Below are positions 29,052-38,027 of a stretch of DNA of 64,000 nt, piece by piece (the stretch's first letter is position 1; each line of letters opens with the position of its first letter). The notes under the pieces were generated by a model that saw nothing but the letters and a program-made list of their open reading frames with translations, did not search any database and was not told the DNA's origin. Position numbers and translations under genes: made by a program. The DNA lies in assembly GCF_008806755.1 (NCBI RefSeq), contig NZ_WAAU01000008.1, forward strand, positions 446,964-510,963, in the 5' to 3' direction. The stretch comes from Tenacibaculum aiptasiae. GTDB taxonomy: Bacteria > Bacteroidota > Bacteroidia > Flavobacteriales > Flavobacteriaceae.

Positions 29052-31259
29052 TTGGCTAAAAACATTTCAGAAAAGACACTTCAAGATTTAGAATTTACAA
29101 CAGTTTTAGAACAAGTTGCGGAATACAGTATTTCAAATTTAGGTAAGGAAAAAACCTTACAAATACAGCCTATTTCCAATAAAAGAAAATTATTTTTCGA
29201 ACTAAACCTTGTAAATGAATATCTTTCTTCTTTTGAAAATGAAAATAGGATTCCAAATCATTATTTTGAAGATATTACTGAAGAAACCAAACGTTTAGCT
29301 ATAGAAAATAGTTTTTTAGAAACAGAAGCATTTTTAAAAGTAGCGACAGTTTCTGATACTGTAAACGAACAAAAAAAGTTTCTAAAAAAATTTGAAACCT
29401 ACTACCCTACTCTTTTTACTTTAAGTGAAAATATTGAGTTTACTACTTTTGTTTCCGACAGTATCAAAAAAATAATTACTTCTTATGGTGAAGTCGCAGA
29501 TAACGCCTCACCTGTTTTAAAACAAATAAGAAAAGATATTAATAGTGTTCGTGGAAAAATTTCAGAAAGTTTTTCTAGAGCGCTAAGTAGAAACTTGACC
29601 AGTGGTTATTTAGATGATATTAAAGAAACAATTATTGACAACCAACGTGTTTTAGCCGTTACTGCTATGCATCGTAGAAAAGTTAAAGGAAGTTTACTAG
29701 GTTCATCTAAATCAGGAAGCATCGTTTATATTGCTCCACAAGCCACTTTAGCTTATAGTAGAGAGCTACAAAATTTAGTATACGAAGAGAAACAAGAAAT
29801 TGTAAAAATATTAAGAGCTTTAGCAGACGAAATTCGTCCTTATACTTCTTTACTAAACGAGTATGTAGACTTTCTAACTCATTTAGATGTTATTGCTTCT
29901 AAAGCTAAATATGCACATAGCATTAATGGTTTACTTCCAAAAATTACGAAAGAGAAAAAAGTATTTTTAAAAGACGCTTTTCACCCTGTTTTATGGAAGA
30001 AAAATAATGAACAAAACATTAAAACTATTTCACAAACCATTAGACTAGACGAAAAACAACAAATAATTGTTATTTCTGGTCCAAATGCTGGTGGAAAAAG
30101 TATTACATTAAAAACAATTGGACTTCTTCAACTTATGTTACAAAGTGGATTATTAATCCCTGTACATGAACGAAGTGAAACAACTCTTTTTAATACTATA
30201 TTAACTGATATTGGTGATAACCAATCTATAGAAAATCAATTAAGTACTTATAGTTATCGATTAAAAAACATGCGTTATTTCTTAAAAAAATGTAACGACA
30301 ACACTTTATTTTTAATTGATGAATTTGGTACTGGTTCTGATCCTGAGTTAGGTGGTGCTTTGGCTGAAATTTTCTTAGAAGAATTTTATGAGAATAAAGC
30401 TTTTGGTATTATTACCACTCACTATGCTAATTTAAAGGTATTAGCCAACGAATTAGACAATGTTACTAATGCTAACATGCAATTTGACGAACGTACTTTA
30501 GAACCGCTTTATAAATTGTTTATAGGACAAGCTGGTAGCTCTTTTACTTTTGAGGTTGCTCAAAAAAATGGAATTCCTTTTAGTTTAATTAATCGAGCAA
30601 AAAAGCGTGTTGAAACTGAGAAAGTTCGCTTAGACAAAACCATTTCTAAACTTCAAAAAGAACGTAATCGTTTACAAAAAACTTCAGATAGCTTAGTAAA
30701 ACAAAAAACAAAAGGGAAAGAACATATTGAAAGCCTACAAGAAAAAGAACAAAAGTTACAAGATAAACTTTCTGGTTTTCAAGAATTATATGATAACAAC
30801 CAACGAATGCTTTCTCTTGGAAGAAAGATTAATGAACTTTTAAATAAGTATTTCCAAACCAATAACAAAAAAGAACTTTCTGCTAACTTTTTTAAATGGG
30901 TAATGGCTGAAAAAACAAAGCACATAAAGAAAAACCCACCTAAAAAGAAAACAAAACAAGAAAAGAAAAAGGATTTAGAGCTTGTTAAAAAGCAAAAAGA
31001 GATTATTACTAAAGTAGAGAAAGAAGTTCTACAAAAGGTTGTAAAAGTTAGAGAAGAAAAGAAAAAAATAGCTGAAAAAGTTGCTAAAGAAAAAGCAGCT
31101 TATATTTTTAAAGTGAATGACAGGGTACGTTTAACAGATGGAAACTCTGTGGGAACAATTGATAAAATTGAAAAGAAAAACGTTTTTATCAATTACGGTT
31201 TATTTACTACAAAAGCTAAAATTGAACAATTAGAATTAGTAGAAAAAGCTAAGAAATAA
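29052..31259 (+). CDS. MutS2-like ATPase without Smr domain
   Basis: A 735-residue MutS-superfamily protein. The N-terminus AKNISEKTLQDLEFTTVLEQVAEYS and the core VRGKISESF fit MutS2. The ATPase domain has Walker A SGPNAGGKSITLKTIG, Walker B LFLIDEFGTGSDPELGGALAE and the THYANLKVLA switch, followed by a long coiled coil rich in Lys/Glu/Gln (about 515-690). The C-terminus is a short KOW-like segment (VRLTDGNSVGTIDKI), and the Smr nuclease domain of typical MutS2 is missing. The start is TTG at 29052 by alignment with family N-termini. A role in recombination control or ribosome rescue is inferred from the family. Confidence 0.87.
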   Translation: MAKNISEKTLQDLEFTTVLEQVAEYSISNLGKEKTLQIQPISNKRKLFFELNLVNEYLSSFENENRIPNHYFEDITEETKRLAIENSFLETEAFLKVATVSDTVNEQKKFLKKFETYYPTLFTLSENIEFTTFVSDSIKKIITSYGEVADNASPVLKQIRKDINSVRGKISESFSRALSRNLTSGYLDDIKETIIDNQRVLAVTAMHRRKVKGSLLGSSKSGSIVYIAPQATLAYSRELQNLVYEEKQEIVKILRALADEIRPYTSLLNEYVDFLTHLDVIASKAKYAHSINGLLPKITKEKKVFLKDAFHPVLWKKNNEQNIKTISQTIRLDEKQQIIVISGPNAGGKSITLKTIGLLQLMLQSGLLIPVHERSETTLFNTILTDIGDNQSIENQLSTYSYRLKNMRYFLKKCNDNTLFLIDEFGTGSDPELGGALAEIFLEEFYENKAFGIITTHYANLKVLANELDNVTNANMQFDERTLEPLYKLFIGQAGSSFTFEVAQKNGIPFSLINRAKKRVETEKVRLDKTISKLQKERNRLQKTSDSLVKQKTKGKEHIESLQEKEQKLQDKLSGFQELYDNNQRMLSLGRKINELLNKYFQTNNKKELSANFFKWVMAEKTKHIKKNPPKKKTKQEKKKDLELVKKQKEIITKVEKEVLQKVVKVREEKKKIAEKVAKEKAAYIFKVNDRVRLTDGNSVGTIDKIEKKNVFINYGLFTTKAKIEQLELVEKAKK

Positions 31260-31349
31260 CTTTCTCTTTTACATAGAAATACCTCTTATTTCATTTGTTA
31301 AAAAGTTTTTTATACATTTATAGGGTTAATTAACTATCCCCTTAAAACT

Positions 31350-32279
31350 ATGAGAAACTTTTTAAAAGCTTTTCTCTTATTTCTGTGTTGGGCTACAACA
31401 GCCTTATTAATACATAATCATACTTTAAATGATAATGTAGAAGAAAATGTTGCGAATAACGTAAAAATAGAGAAAAAACCTCTTGTTACTAATAAAACCA
31501 CAACTTCCCAGAATAAAGAGAAAGATACAATTCAAATTCACAAAGAAAAGCAGAAAGAACCTCTAAAAAAGGTAATTACAACACTTCCTTTCAACGATAA
31601 ATTTATCACTAGCTCTCATAATACTCGAGTTCTTTTTCCTAAAAAATTTCACTACTTCAAAGATTCAATCTTTAATTTCTTAAACAATAACCCTCAAAAA
31701 GAAATTACAATTAAAGCAACTTATTTAAAAAACGAATTACTTAACAATAATTCTAATTTTGGAAACGAGAGAGCTTTGTATTTAAAGAAGAAACTTGTTC
31801 AGTATGGAGTTAATCCAAAAAGAATTAACATTGAAAGTATCGTTGACGAATATGAATATGACCCAGAAGGTTTTTATGCAGAAGGAATTACTATCGCTTT
31901 TAACACTATGCCTAGCAACAAAATAGCTAACATAGAAAAAGAGATAACCAACAAGACACTATACTCCTACTTTGGTAATAATTCTTTTAAACCAGACAGA
32001 ACCTTATACTCTTACACAAAAGAGGTAAAAAACTACTTACTTAAACACCCCAATAAAAAAATCACAATTATTGGACACACCGACAATTTTGGTGAAGAAG
32101 AAGCTAATAATTGGATTGGCTTAGAACGTGCCAAAAACGTTTCTGATTACTTTGTTAAACAAGGTATCGACAAAACAATAATCAATTCTACTTCTAAAGG
32201 AGAAACAGCTCCTATTGCTGATAATAATACTAGAGAAGGCAGAGCTAAAAACAGAAGAATTGAAATTTTAATCAACTAA
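31350..32279 (+). CDS. OmpA-family peptidoglycan-associated protein
   Basis: A 309-residue exported or membrane-anchored protein. An N-terminal hydrophobic segment (FLKAFLLFLCWATTALLIH, residues 4-22) is followed by a low-complexity Lys/Thr/Asn linker and two OmpA-like modules. The second is canonical: ITIIGHTDNFGEEEANNWIGLERAKNVSDYF and GRAKNRRIEILIN, which bind diaminopimelate in peptidoglycan. The first (about residues 90-190) is a degenerate copy with GNERALYLKKKLVQYGV. No beta-barrel is visible. The HhH gene follows after 13 nt. Confidence 0.85.
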   Translation: MRNFLKAFLLFLCWATTALLIHNHTLNDNVEENVANNVKIEKKPLVTNKTTTSQNKEKDTIQIHKEKQKEPLKKVITTLPFNDKFITSSHNTRVLFPKKFHYFKDSIFNFLNNNPQKEITIKATYLKNELLNNNSNFGNERALYLKKKLVQYGVNPKRINIESIVDEYEYDPEGFYAEGITIAFNTMPSNKIANIEKEITNKTLYSYFGNNSFKPDRTLYSYTKEVKNYLLKHPNKKITIIGHTDNFGEEEANNWIGLERAKNVSDYFVKQGIDKTIINSTSKGETAPIADNNTREGRAKNRRIEILIN

Positions 32280-32292
32280 CTCCCCGTTAAAA

Positions 32293-32769
32293 ATGACTTT
32301 ATTTATCACTAATCAAACAATGCATCTTTTAGAACTATTCTTCTGGATGCTTGGTGCCTTTTTAATAGGCTACATATTTTCTTGGTTTTACTATAAAAAC
32401 AAATATGAATCAGAACTAACAGAAAGTACTCAAACCATTTCAGAGTTAAGAGACGAAATGCAATCTACCATTAGAGCAAAGAAAACGGTTGAACGTGGTG
32501 GTATAGAAATAAAACAACCTAAACAACTTAACTTAAAAGCTATTGGAGAAGCTTCAGAAGACGAAAAAGACGATTTAACACAAATTAAAGGTGTAGGCAC
32601 CTTTATTGAAACCAAACTTAACAGCATTGGAATTTATACCTACAAACAAATCACTAATTTAACTTTGGAAGATATAGAAACTGTTACCGATTTGATTCAG
32701 TTTTTTCCTGGCAGAATTGTTAGAGACGACTGGAAAGGTCAAGCCAAAAATCTTTTAAATAAATCATAA
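32293..32769 (+). CDS. Membrane-anchored helix-hairpin-helix protein
   Basis: A 158-residue protein with one N-terminal membrane helix (about 11-32, LELFFWMLGAFLIGYIFSWFYY), a polar coiled segment, and a C-terminal HhH domain (DLTQIKGVGTFIETKLNSIGIYTYKQITNL) ending DWKGQAKNLLNKS. The HhH resembles those of the L21-linked and DUF4332-type predicted DNA/RNA-binding proteins. Its function is unknown. It is co-transcribed with the OmpA gene, so a combined envelope role is a guess. Confidence 0.7.
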   Translation: MTLFITNQTMHLLELFFWMLGAFLIGYIFSWFYYKNKYESELTESTQTISELRDEMQSTIRAKKTVERGGIEIKQPKQLNLKAIGEASEDEKDDLTQIKGVGTFIETKLNSIGIYTYKQITNLTLEDIETVTDLIQFFPGRIVRDDWKGQAKNLLNKS

Positions 32770-32776
32770 AAAAAAT

Positions 32777-32810
32777 AAAATCTCGAAACCAAAAGGTCTC
32801 GAGATTTTCA
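32777..32810 (+). terminator. Terminator after the OmpA-HhH pair
   Basis: Imperfect 14-bp stem (AAAATCTCGAaACC / GGTcTCGAGATTTT, one mismatch, 4-nt loop) flanked by A and T runs; also lies past the stop of the convergent acyl-CoA dehydrogenase. Confidence 0.75.
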
Positions 32811-32841
32811 ACTATAACTAACAACAAAATTCTTTTATAGT

Positions 32842-34626
32842 TTAATTCAAACTATAAACCCCTTTTGTGTCTTGTACAAATGAACAAACGGTTCTTCGTT
32901 CATTTTTTATATTGTAATGTGGTAAGTGACCATACTTTTTGAAGGCAGAATTAATAATTTCAGCATCTTTTTCATTATCAAAACTTGCTACAAGATTTTT
33001 AATTGAGTTTTCTACTGAATTAAACGAATCAAAACCTACAATTTTTAAGATAGCATAATGAATTGAAGTATCTAATTTACCTATCTTTTGCAACTTCTTT
33101 ATTCTTAGCAACACACTCTCTAAAGCATATACATTAATAAGTAAGTCGGCTATATGCATTGATATTTCTTGCTCTTCAGCTAACTCCGCCATGAATGTTT
33201 GCATACATACTCCTGATGTAATCACTGTTAAATCTTTTAAGTTCTGAACTACTTGTTCGTATTGTTCAATTACATCAGCAGAAAATGATTCGATAGGGTT
33301 TGACAAACCAGAAGTTATTTGAGTATATGGAGAAAAGAAGTCTAACTCTCCTTTCATTCCTTTTTTCAAAAACTCTTTTATAATTACTAAACGATTTATC
33401 TCATTTGTTCCTTCAAAAATCCTACTTATACGAGCGCTTCTATATAAATGTTCTACTGGAGACTCAGCAGAAAACCCCATTCCTCCATAAATCTGAACAC
33501 TTTCATCTACAATAGTATCTTGCACTTCTGATCCATAAACTTTAGCTATAGCACATTCAATACTATATTCTTTTAAAGCTTCTATTTTAGCATTAGAAAA
33601 AGCCATTCCATTTCCAGCTAATTCATCAGTAAGCATATCAATATCATTAGCTACTCGATATACAATTGCTTCGTTTACGAAAATATTCGTTGTTATTTTA
33701 GATATTTTCTCTCTAATAGCTCCAAAATCTATTATTGGCTTTTTAAATTGTTCTCTTTGTAAAGCATACTCTACAGAATGTAATAATGCTTTCTTACCAA
33801 TACCAATACATGAAGCTCCCAATTTAATTCTTCCTGTATTCAGTGTATTTAAAGCTATTTTTAAACCTTTATTTCTCTCTCCTAAAAGATGAGTAGCTGG
33901 AACTACTGTTTTTTCCAAAAACACTTGTCTTGTACTCCATCCAGATAACCCCATCTTCTTTTCCTCTGGACCTAAACTGATACCTCCAAAGTCTTTATCA
34001 ACAACAAAAGCTGAAAGATTTTTATCATCTTCAATCTTAGCAAACACTATAAAAATATCAGCAATACCAGCATTAGAAATCCATGCTTTTTGACCACTAA
34101 TCACATAATCTCCATTTTCATTAATCGTAGCCAAGGTTTTTCCTGAGTTGGCATCACTTCCTGCATTTGGCTCAGTTAAAGCAAAAGCAGAAATCAACTC
34201 CCCTTGCATCATTTTGGCTACATACTTTTCTTTTAAAAATTCAGAACCATACAATAAAACTGGAGCTATACCTATACTTGTTTGAACACCAATAGCACCT
34301 GCAAAAGAATGTCCTTTACTAAAAGCTTCTACAAAATGTAAGACTTCTTTTAATGAAACATTAATTCCTCCATACTCTTCCGACACTTCCAGTCCTAAAA
34401 AACCTAACTCACCACATTTTTTAAGTAACTCCGGAGTTTCTTCAATCCCTGAAACAGTTTCTAACTCTTCTTTACGAGTTTCTATTTCTGTTTTTAAAAA
34501 TTGTTTTGCTGATTCTTGAATCATTTCCGATTCTTGACTTTTTATTTCAGGAATATAAAAAGTATCTAAATTTTCATTCTGAAATAAAAAAGCTCCTCCT
34601 TTTTTAGTGTCGACTGCTGTGTTCAT
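32842..34626 (-). CDS. Acyl-CoA dehydrogenase (VLCAD/ACAD9-like, with C-terminal extension)
   Basis: FAD enzyme for the first step of fatty-acid beta-oxidation. The 594-residue protein has the ACAD core: FALTEPNAGSDANSG, YVISGQKAWISNAG, the arginine segment of the flavin site, and the catalytic base Glu in RIFEGTNEINRLVIIKEFL near residue 410. About 180 further residues form a helical extension like that of VLCAD/ACAD9 or the long DUF-extended bacterial forms. It is divergent from a TetR regulator with two operators between, strongly suggesting acyl-CoA-responsive control. Confidence 0.92.
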   Translation of the reverse strand: MNTAVDTKKGGAFLFQNENLDTFYIPEIKSQESEMIQESAKQFLKTEIETRKEELETVSGIEETPELLKKCGELGFLGLEVSEEYGGINVSLKEVLHFVEAFSKGHSFAGAIGVQTSIGIAPVLLYGSEFLKEKYVAKMMQGELISAFALTEPNAGSDANSGKTLATINENGDYVISGQKAWISNAGIADIFIVFAKIEDDKNLSAFVVDKDFGGISLGPEEKKMGLSGWSTRQVFLEKTVVPATHLLGERNKGLKIALNTLNTGRIKLGASCIGIGKKALLHSVEYALQREQFKKPIIDFGAIREKISKITTNIFVNEAIVYRVANDIDMLTDELAGNGMAFSNAKIEALKEYSIECAIAKVYGSEVQDTIVDESVQIYGGMGFSAESPVEHLYRSARISRIFEGTNEINRLVIIKEFLKKGMKGELDFFSPYTQITSGLSNPIESFSADVIEQYEQVVQNLKDLTVITSGVCMQTFMAELAEEQEISMHIADLLINVYALESVLLRIKKLQKIGKLDTSIHYAILKIVGFDSFNSVENSIKNLVASFDNEKDAEIINSAFKKYGHLPHYNIKNERRTVCSFVQDTKGVYSLN

Positions 34627-34646
34627 TTATAATATTTTTCAGTAAT

Positions 34647-34662
34647 TAGGCAAAAATGCCTA
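34647..34662. promoter_or_regulatory. TetR operator 1
   Basis: TAGGCA-AAAA-TGCCTA, a perfect inverted repeat. It covers the predicted start of transcription of the acyl-CoA dehydrogenase (-7 element at 34672-34665). Centre-to-centre distance to operator 2 is 44 bp. Confidence 0.8.
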
Positions 34663-34664
34663 GA

Positions 34665-34672
34665 CAAATATA
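34665..34672 (-). promoter_or_regulatory. -7 element of the acyl-CoA dehydrogenase
   Basis: The minus strand reads TATATTTG (TAnnTTTG), directly beside operator 1; transcription would start inside that operator, about 33 nt before the ATG. Confidence 0.6.
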
Positions 34673-34690
34673 TAAATATATTTCAAAAAA

Positions 34691-34706
34691 TAGGCTTAAA
34701 TGCCTA
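34691..34706. promoter_or_regulatory. TetR operator 2
   Basis: TAGGCT-TAAA-TGCCTA, the same palindrome as operator 1 with one mismatched arm base. Its last two bases are the first two of the regulator's -7 element at 34705-34712, so binding would block the regulator's own promoter. Confidence 0.8.
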
Positions 34707-34712
34707 AATTTG
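34705..34712 (+). promoter_or_regulatory. -7 element of the TetR regulator
   Basis: TAAATTTG (TAnnTTTG), ending 4 nt before the ATG at 34717; predicts a leaderless mRNA under autorepression through operator 2. Confidence 0.6.
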
Positions 34713-34716
34713 AAAA

Positions 34717-35352
34717 ATGAATACAAAGCAACGCATCCTAGAAACCGCTCTAACTCTTTTTAATAAAGAAGGTTACTCAAATATATCAAGTAAAAAAATT
34801 AGTGAAGAGATTGGTATGAGTTATGGTAATTTATGCTATCACTTTCCTAAAAAAGACGATATTGTAATGCGGCTACATCAAAACTTACTTGATGAAATGG
34901 ATGAGTCTATTCAAAATCTTGAAGGTGAAATTTTTGAATTTGATTTTATGCTGAAAAGCTTAAAGCAGTTAATGGATTTGACTTTAAAATACCGTTTCTT
35001 TCTTCTAAATAGTTATGATATTACTACTAAATATCCGAGAATTAAGGAAAAAACTATAGAGAGAGCCAAAGTATATCATAATGTAATTTATCGAATTTCT
35101 AAGTTTTTAATGGAAAATGGCTATATGACTCCTTCAAACGATGAAAAACTTTTAAAAAAGAAAATACACGGTTTATTAATTATATTTAATTCATGGACTG
35201 TTGATTTGGCTGTATTTTATAACAAACCTTCATCAGCAAGTAAAAGCTCTAAGTATTATATTCAGTTATTATTTGCTATGATAGATTCTTCGCTTACCAA
35301 AAAAGGAAGAGATTCATTTTCATATGTTTACGGAACAATTGTAAACAAATAA
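34717..35352 (+). CDS. TetR/AcrR-family regulator, probably of fatty-acid oxidation
   Basis: A 211-residue one-component repressor. The N-terminal HTH is clear: ILETALTLFNKEGYSNISSKKISEEIGMSYGNLCYHFPKKDDIV, residues about 5-50, with the recognition helix in MSYGNLCYHF. The remaining helical part is the ligand domain and is not diagnostic. It is divergent from an acyl-CoA dehydrogenase with two identical-motif operators in the 90-bp gap, each overlapping one promoter. I infer repression of both genes, relieved by a long-chain acyl-CoA; the ligand is not seen in the sequence. Confidence 0.88.
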   Translation: MNTKQRILETALTLFNKEGYSNISSKKISEEIGMSYGNLCYHFPKKDDIVMRLHQNLLDEMDESIQNLEGEIFEFDFMLKSLKQLMDLTLKYRFFLLNSYDITTKYPRIKEKTIERAKVYHNVIYRISKFLMENGYMTPSNDEKLLKKKIHGLLIIFNSWTVDLAVFYNKPSSASKSSKYYIQLLFAMIDSSLTKKGRDSFSYVYGTIVNK

Positions 35353-35380
35353 CCCATTGAAAATATTCAATGGGCATCTT
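35353..35380 (+). terminator. Terminator after the TetR regulator
   Basis: CCCATTGAA / TTCAATGGG stem with a 4-nt loop, followed by a modest T run (CATCTTTTATT). Confidence 0.65.
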
Positions 35381-35406
35381 TTATTAAACTTAATTGTTAT
35401 TTAAGT

Positions 35407-35631
35407 TTATTCGTATTTTTTCATTTCTTCATCATAAAACTCTCCAGCCTTATCCATTAAACTAGCTAGTTCTGTTGTAATATCATCTTCTCTTTCTCCT
35501 GTTAAATCTTCAAACCACTCAATTTCATCATCTTTTAAATTAATCAAAAAACGAGGAAATTCAGTATGCAACACAAAAATATCATCAGGATGATTGCTAT
35601 TATCTGCTAATAAAAATTTAGGTAAGTTCAT
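35407..35631 (-). CDS. Small acidic protein, unknown function
   Basis: A 74-residue soluble acidic protein (NLPKFLLADNSNHPDDIFVLHTEFPRFLIN, then many Asp and Glu). I recall similar short flavobacterial proteins but no named family. Its start overlaps the MATE gene's end by 14 nt, so the two are translationally coupled. Confidence 0.65.
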   Translation of the reverse strand: MNLPKFLLADNSNHPDDIFVLHTEFPRFLINLKDDEIEWFEDLTGEREDDITTELASLMDKAGEFYDEEMKKYE

Positions 35632-37006
35632 TATGTTTTGTTTTAATCAATTTTAAAGTTAGTTTATTAAATCGTATGAATAATAGAATTGAAGCCGTGG
35701 TAAGTCCAGCAAGTAAACCTAACCAAATACCAAAACTTCCATATTTATCTTCTGAACCAAAAAAGTAGCTTACAGGAAACCCAACTACCCAATACGAAAT
35801 AAAGGTAATTACTGTTGGAATTTTTACATCTTGTAAACCACGTAAAGCTCCTAAAACCATTACTTGAATGCTATCTGATATTTGAAAAATAGCTGCAGCT
35901 ATTAATAAATTCGCAGCTATTTTCATTACTTCCATATTATCTGCATAATTGGTAGCATCATTTAAATCTACATATAAATTCGGTAAACTTTTATGAAATA
36001 CAAAAAAGATTGTTGCAAAACCAATTGCTAAAATAATCCCTAATAAAAATATTGAGAAAGCAATTCTTCTCAGCGCTTTATAATCCTGTAATCCTTTTTG
36101 ATTTCCTACTCTAATCATTGAAGCTACACTTAATCCCATAGCCACCATAAAAGTCATAGAAGATAAATTTAAGGCAATCTGATTAGCTGCTTGAGGATTC
36201 TTTCCTAATAAACCGCTTAACCAAATAGCTGCAGTAAATATGGCTACTTCAAAAAACATTTGCATGGCGCTAGGTGCTCCTAGATTGATAATCTTTTTAA
36301 TCATTAGTTTATCTAACACAAATAATTTAATGTTTGTTACCAATCGCTTAGAACGCTCTTTTTTTGTTAATAACCACCATAAATAGAACACCATTACAAA
36401 TCGTGATAATAAAGTTCCATATGCAGCTCCGATTATACCTAACTCGGGAAATCCAAACTTCCCAAAAATTAATAAGTAATTAAATATCACATTTAATACA
36501 TTGGCTACAATAGTTGCATACATTGGATATCTGGTCATAGACATCCCATCACTAAATTGCTTAAATGCCTGAAAAGCAATCATAGGTATTAATGAAAATG
36601 CTACTAAATCTAAGTATGGAATTGCTAGTTTAACAACTTCTACTGGTTGTTTCATTAAATACATTAAAGGTTTCGAAAAGAAAACCATTAAAAACATTAA
36701 TATTCCAATAGTAGTACACAAAAATAATCCATGTTTAAAAGTAGACTTTGCTTGTGTAAAATTATTAGAAGAATCTGCTTCAGCAATTAAAGGTGTGATT
36801 GCAGTAGAAAAACCAATTCCTAAAGACATTGCTATAAACATAAAACTGTTTCCTAAAGAAACGGCTGCTAACTCGGCTGTTCCCAACTGCCCCACCATAA
36901 TATTATCAACAAAACTTACAAAAGTATGTCCCAACATTCCTAGCATTACTGGCGCAGCTAATTTCCAATTGTACTTAAATTCAGATGTATATTGTTGTAA
37001 ATTCAA
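35618..37006 (-). CDS. MATE-family efflux transporter
   Basis: A 462-residue membrane protein with twelve hydrophobic segments and clear MATE motifs: FVDNIMVGQLGTAELAAVSLGNS in helices 1-2 and GAPSAMQMFFEVAIF at the start of the second half. It probably exports cationic or organic compounds using a Na+ or H+ gradient (NorM-like). It is transcribed with the small acidic gene downstream. No regulator or drug clue nearby. Confidence 0.93.
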   Translation of the reverse strand: MNLQQYTSEFKYNWKLAAPVMLGMLGHTFVSFVDNIMVGQLGTAELAAVSLGNSFMFIAMSLGIGFSTAITPLIAEADSSNNFTQAKSTFKHGLFLCTTIGILMFLMVFFSKPLMYLMKQPVEVVKLAIPYLDLVAFSLIPMIAFQAFKQFSDGMSMTRYPMYATIVANVLNVIFNYLLIFGKFGFPELGIIGAAYGTLLSRFVMVFYLWWLLTKKERSKRLVTNIKLFVLDKLMIKKIINLGAPSAMQMFFEVAIFTAAIWLSGLLGKNPQAANQIALNLSSMTFMVAMGLSVASMIRVGNQKGLQDYKALRRIAFSIFLLGIILAIGFATIFFVFHKSLPNLYVDLNDATNYADNMEVMKIAANLLIAAAIFQISDSIQVMVLGALRGLQDVKIPTVITFISYWVVGFPVSYFFGSEDKYGSFGIWLGLLAGLTTASILLFIRFNKLTLKLIKTKHNELT

Positions 37007-37087
37007 AACTTATATTATTTCGAGAGGCGAAGATAACTTTTTAATAGTCTACTACCTTTATCTTCTTAATTTTTTAATAAATTTAAT

Positions 37088-37095
37088 TACCTTTG
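37088..37095 (+). promoter_or_regulatory. -7 element of tpx
   Basis: TACCTTTG (TAnnTTTG), 22 nt before the ATG at 37118; no clear -33 TTG. Confidence 0.5.
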
Positions 37096-37117
37096 ATTTT
37101 CTTAAAAACTGAAAAAA

Positions 37118-37615
37118 ATGGCTTCAATAACATTACAAGGAAACCCAGTAGAAACAGTAGGTAACTTACCAAAAACTGGAAATAAAGCAATGGATTTTTC
37201 ATTAGCAGCAACAGATTTATCAATCAAAAGTTTAAGTGATTTTTCGGGAAGCCGATTAATTTTAAATATTTTTCCAAGTGTTGATACTGGAACATGTGCT
37301 ACTTCTGTTAGAGAGTTCAATAAAAAAGCATCTAGCATAGAAAACACTAAAGTTTTATGTATTTCTAGAGATTTACCTTTTGCACAAGGGCGTTTTTGTG
37401 GAGCTGAAGGAATAGAAAACGTTGTAATGTTATCTGATTTTTCTACAGGTAGTTTTGGTAAAGATTATGGCTTAGAAATTAAAGACGGGCCTCTTTCTGG
37501 ATTACACTCTCGTTGTATTGTTATTATAAACGAAGAAGGTAACGTTACATATACTGAACAAGTTTCAGAAATTGTTGATGAGCCAAATTATGAAGCTGCT
37601 TTAAAAGCTCTATAG
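37118..37615 (+). CDS. tpx: Thiol peroxidase Tpx (atypical 2-Cys peroxiredoxin)
   Basis: Reduces hydroperoxides with thioredoxin. The 165-residue protein has the peroxidatic Cys60 in FPSVDTGTCATSVREF and the resolving Cys94 in GRFCGAEGIENV, the spacing of Tpx. The start MASITLQGNPVETVGNLP is the usual N-terminus. It leads a run of tpx-dgkA-ftsK-lolA with gaps of 4 to 39 nt, a flavobacterial gene order. Confidence 0.96.
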   Translation: MASITLQGNPVETVGNLPKTGNKAMDFSLAATDLSIKSLSDFSGSRLILNIFPSVDTGTCATSVREFNKKASSIENTKVLCISRDLPFAQGRFCGAEGIENVVMLSDFSTGSFGKDYGLEIKDGPLSGLHSRCIVIINEEGNVTYTEQVSEIVDEPNYEAALKAL

Positions 37616-37619
37616 ATTT

Positions 37620-38000
37620 ATGAAAAACCCGAATGACGGATATTTTAAAGGCAGGCTCCGTAGTATGAAGTTTGCCTTAAAAGGAATGTGGCTATTAATT
37701 ACCACAGAAGATAGTATCAAAGCACAATTTAGTATTGCTATTATAGCTACTATTGTTGGTTTTTATTTTGATATCTCTGCTTCTGAATGGATGTTTCAAT
37801 GTTTAGCTATCGGAATGGTTTTAGTTGCTGAAGCTTTAAATACTGCAGTTGAAAAAGTTGCAGATTTCATCCATCCAGATTATCATAAAAAAATTGGTTT
37901 TATAAAAGACATCGCAGCTGGAGCACCTGCTTTTGCTGCTTTAATATCACTAGTAATTGCTGGTATTATCTATCTTCCTAAAATAATAGCTATATTGTAG
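37620..38000 (+). CDS. dgkA: Diacylglycerol kinase family membrane protein
   Basis: Small integral membrane kinase of the DgkA/UdpK family, 126 residues, three hydrophobic segments. LVAEALNTAVEKVADFI holds the conserved EALNTAIE motif with the catalytic and metal-binding glutamates. In Gram-positives this family phosphorylates undecaprenol; in flavobacteria the substrate is not settled between diacylglycerol and undecaprenol. It starts 4 nt after tpx. Confidence 0.92.
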   Translation: MKNPNDGYFKGRLRSMKFALKGMWLLITTEDSIKAQFSIAIIATIVGFYFDISASEWMFQCLAIGMVLVAEALNTAVEKVADFIHPDYHKKIGFIKDIAAGAPAFAALISLVIAGIIYLPKIIAIL

Positions 38001-38027
38001 CGTTCAATTTATTTCTAACAAAAATAC

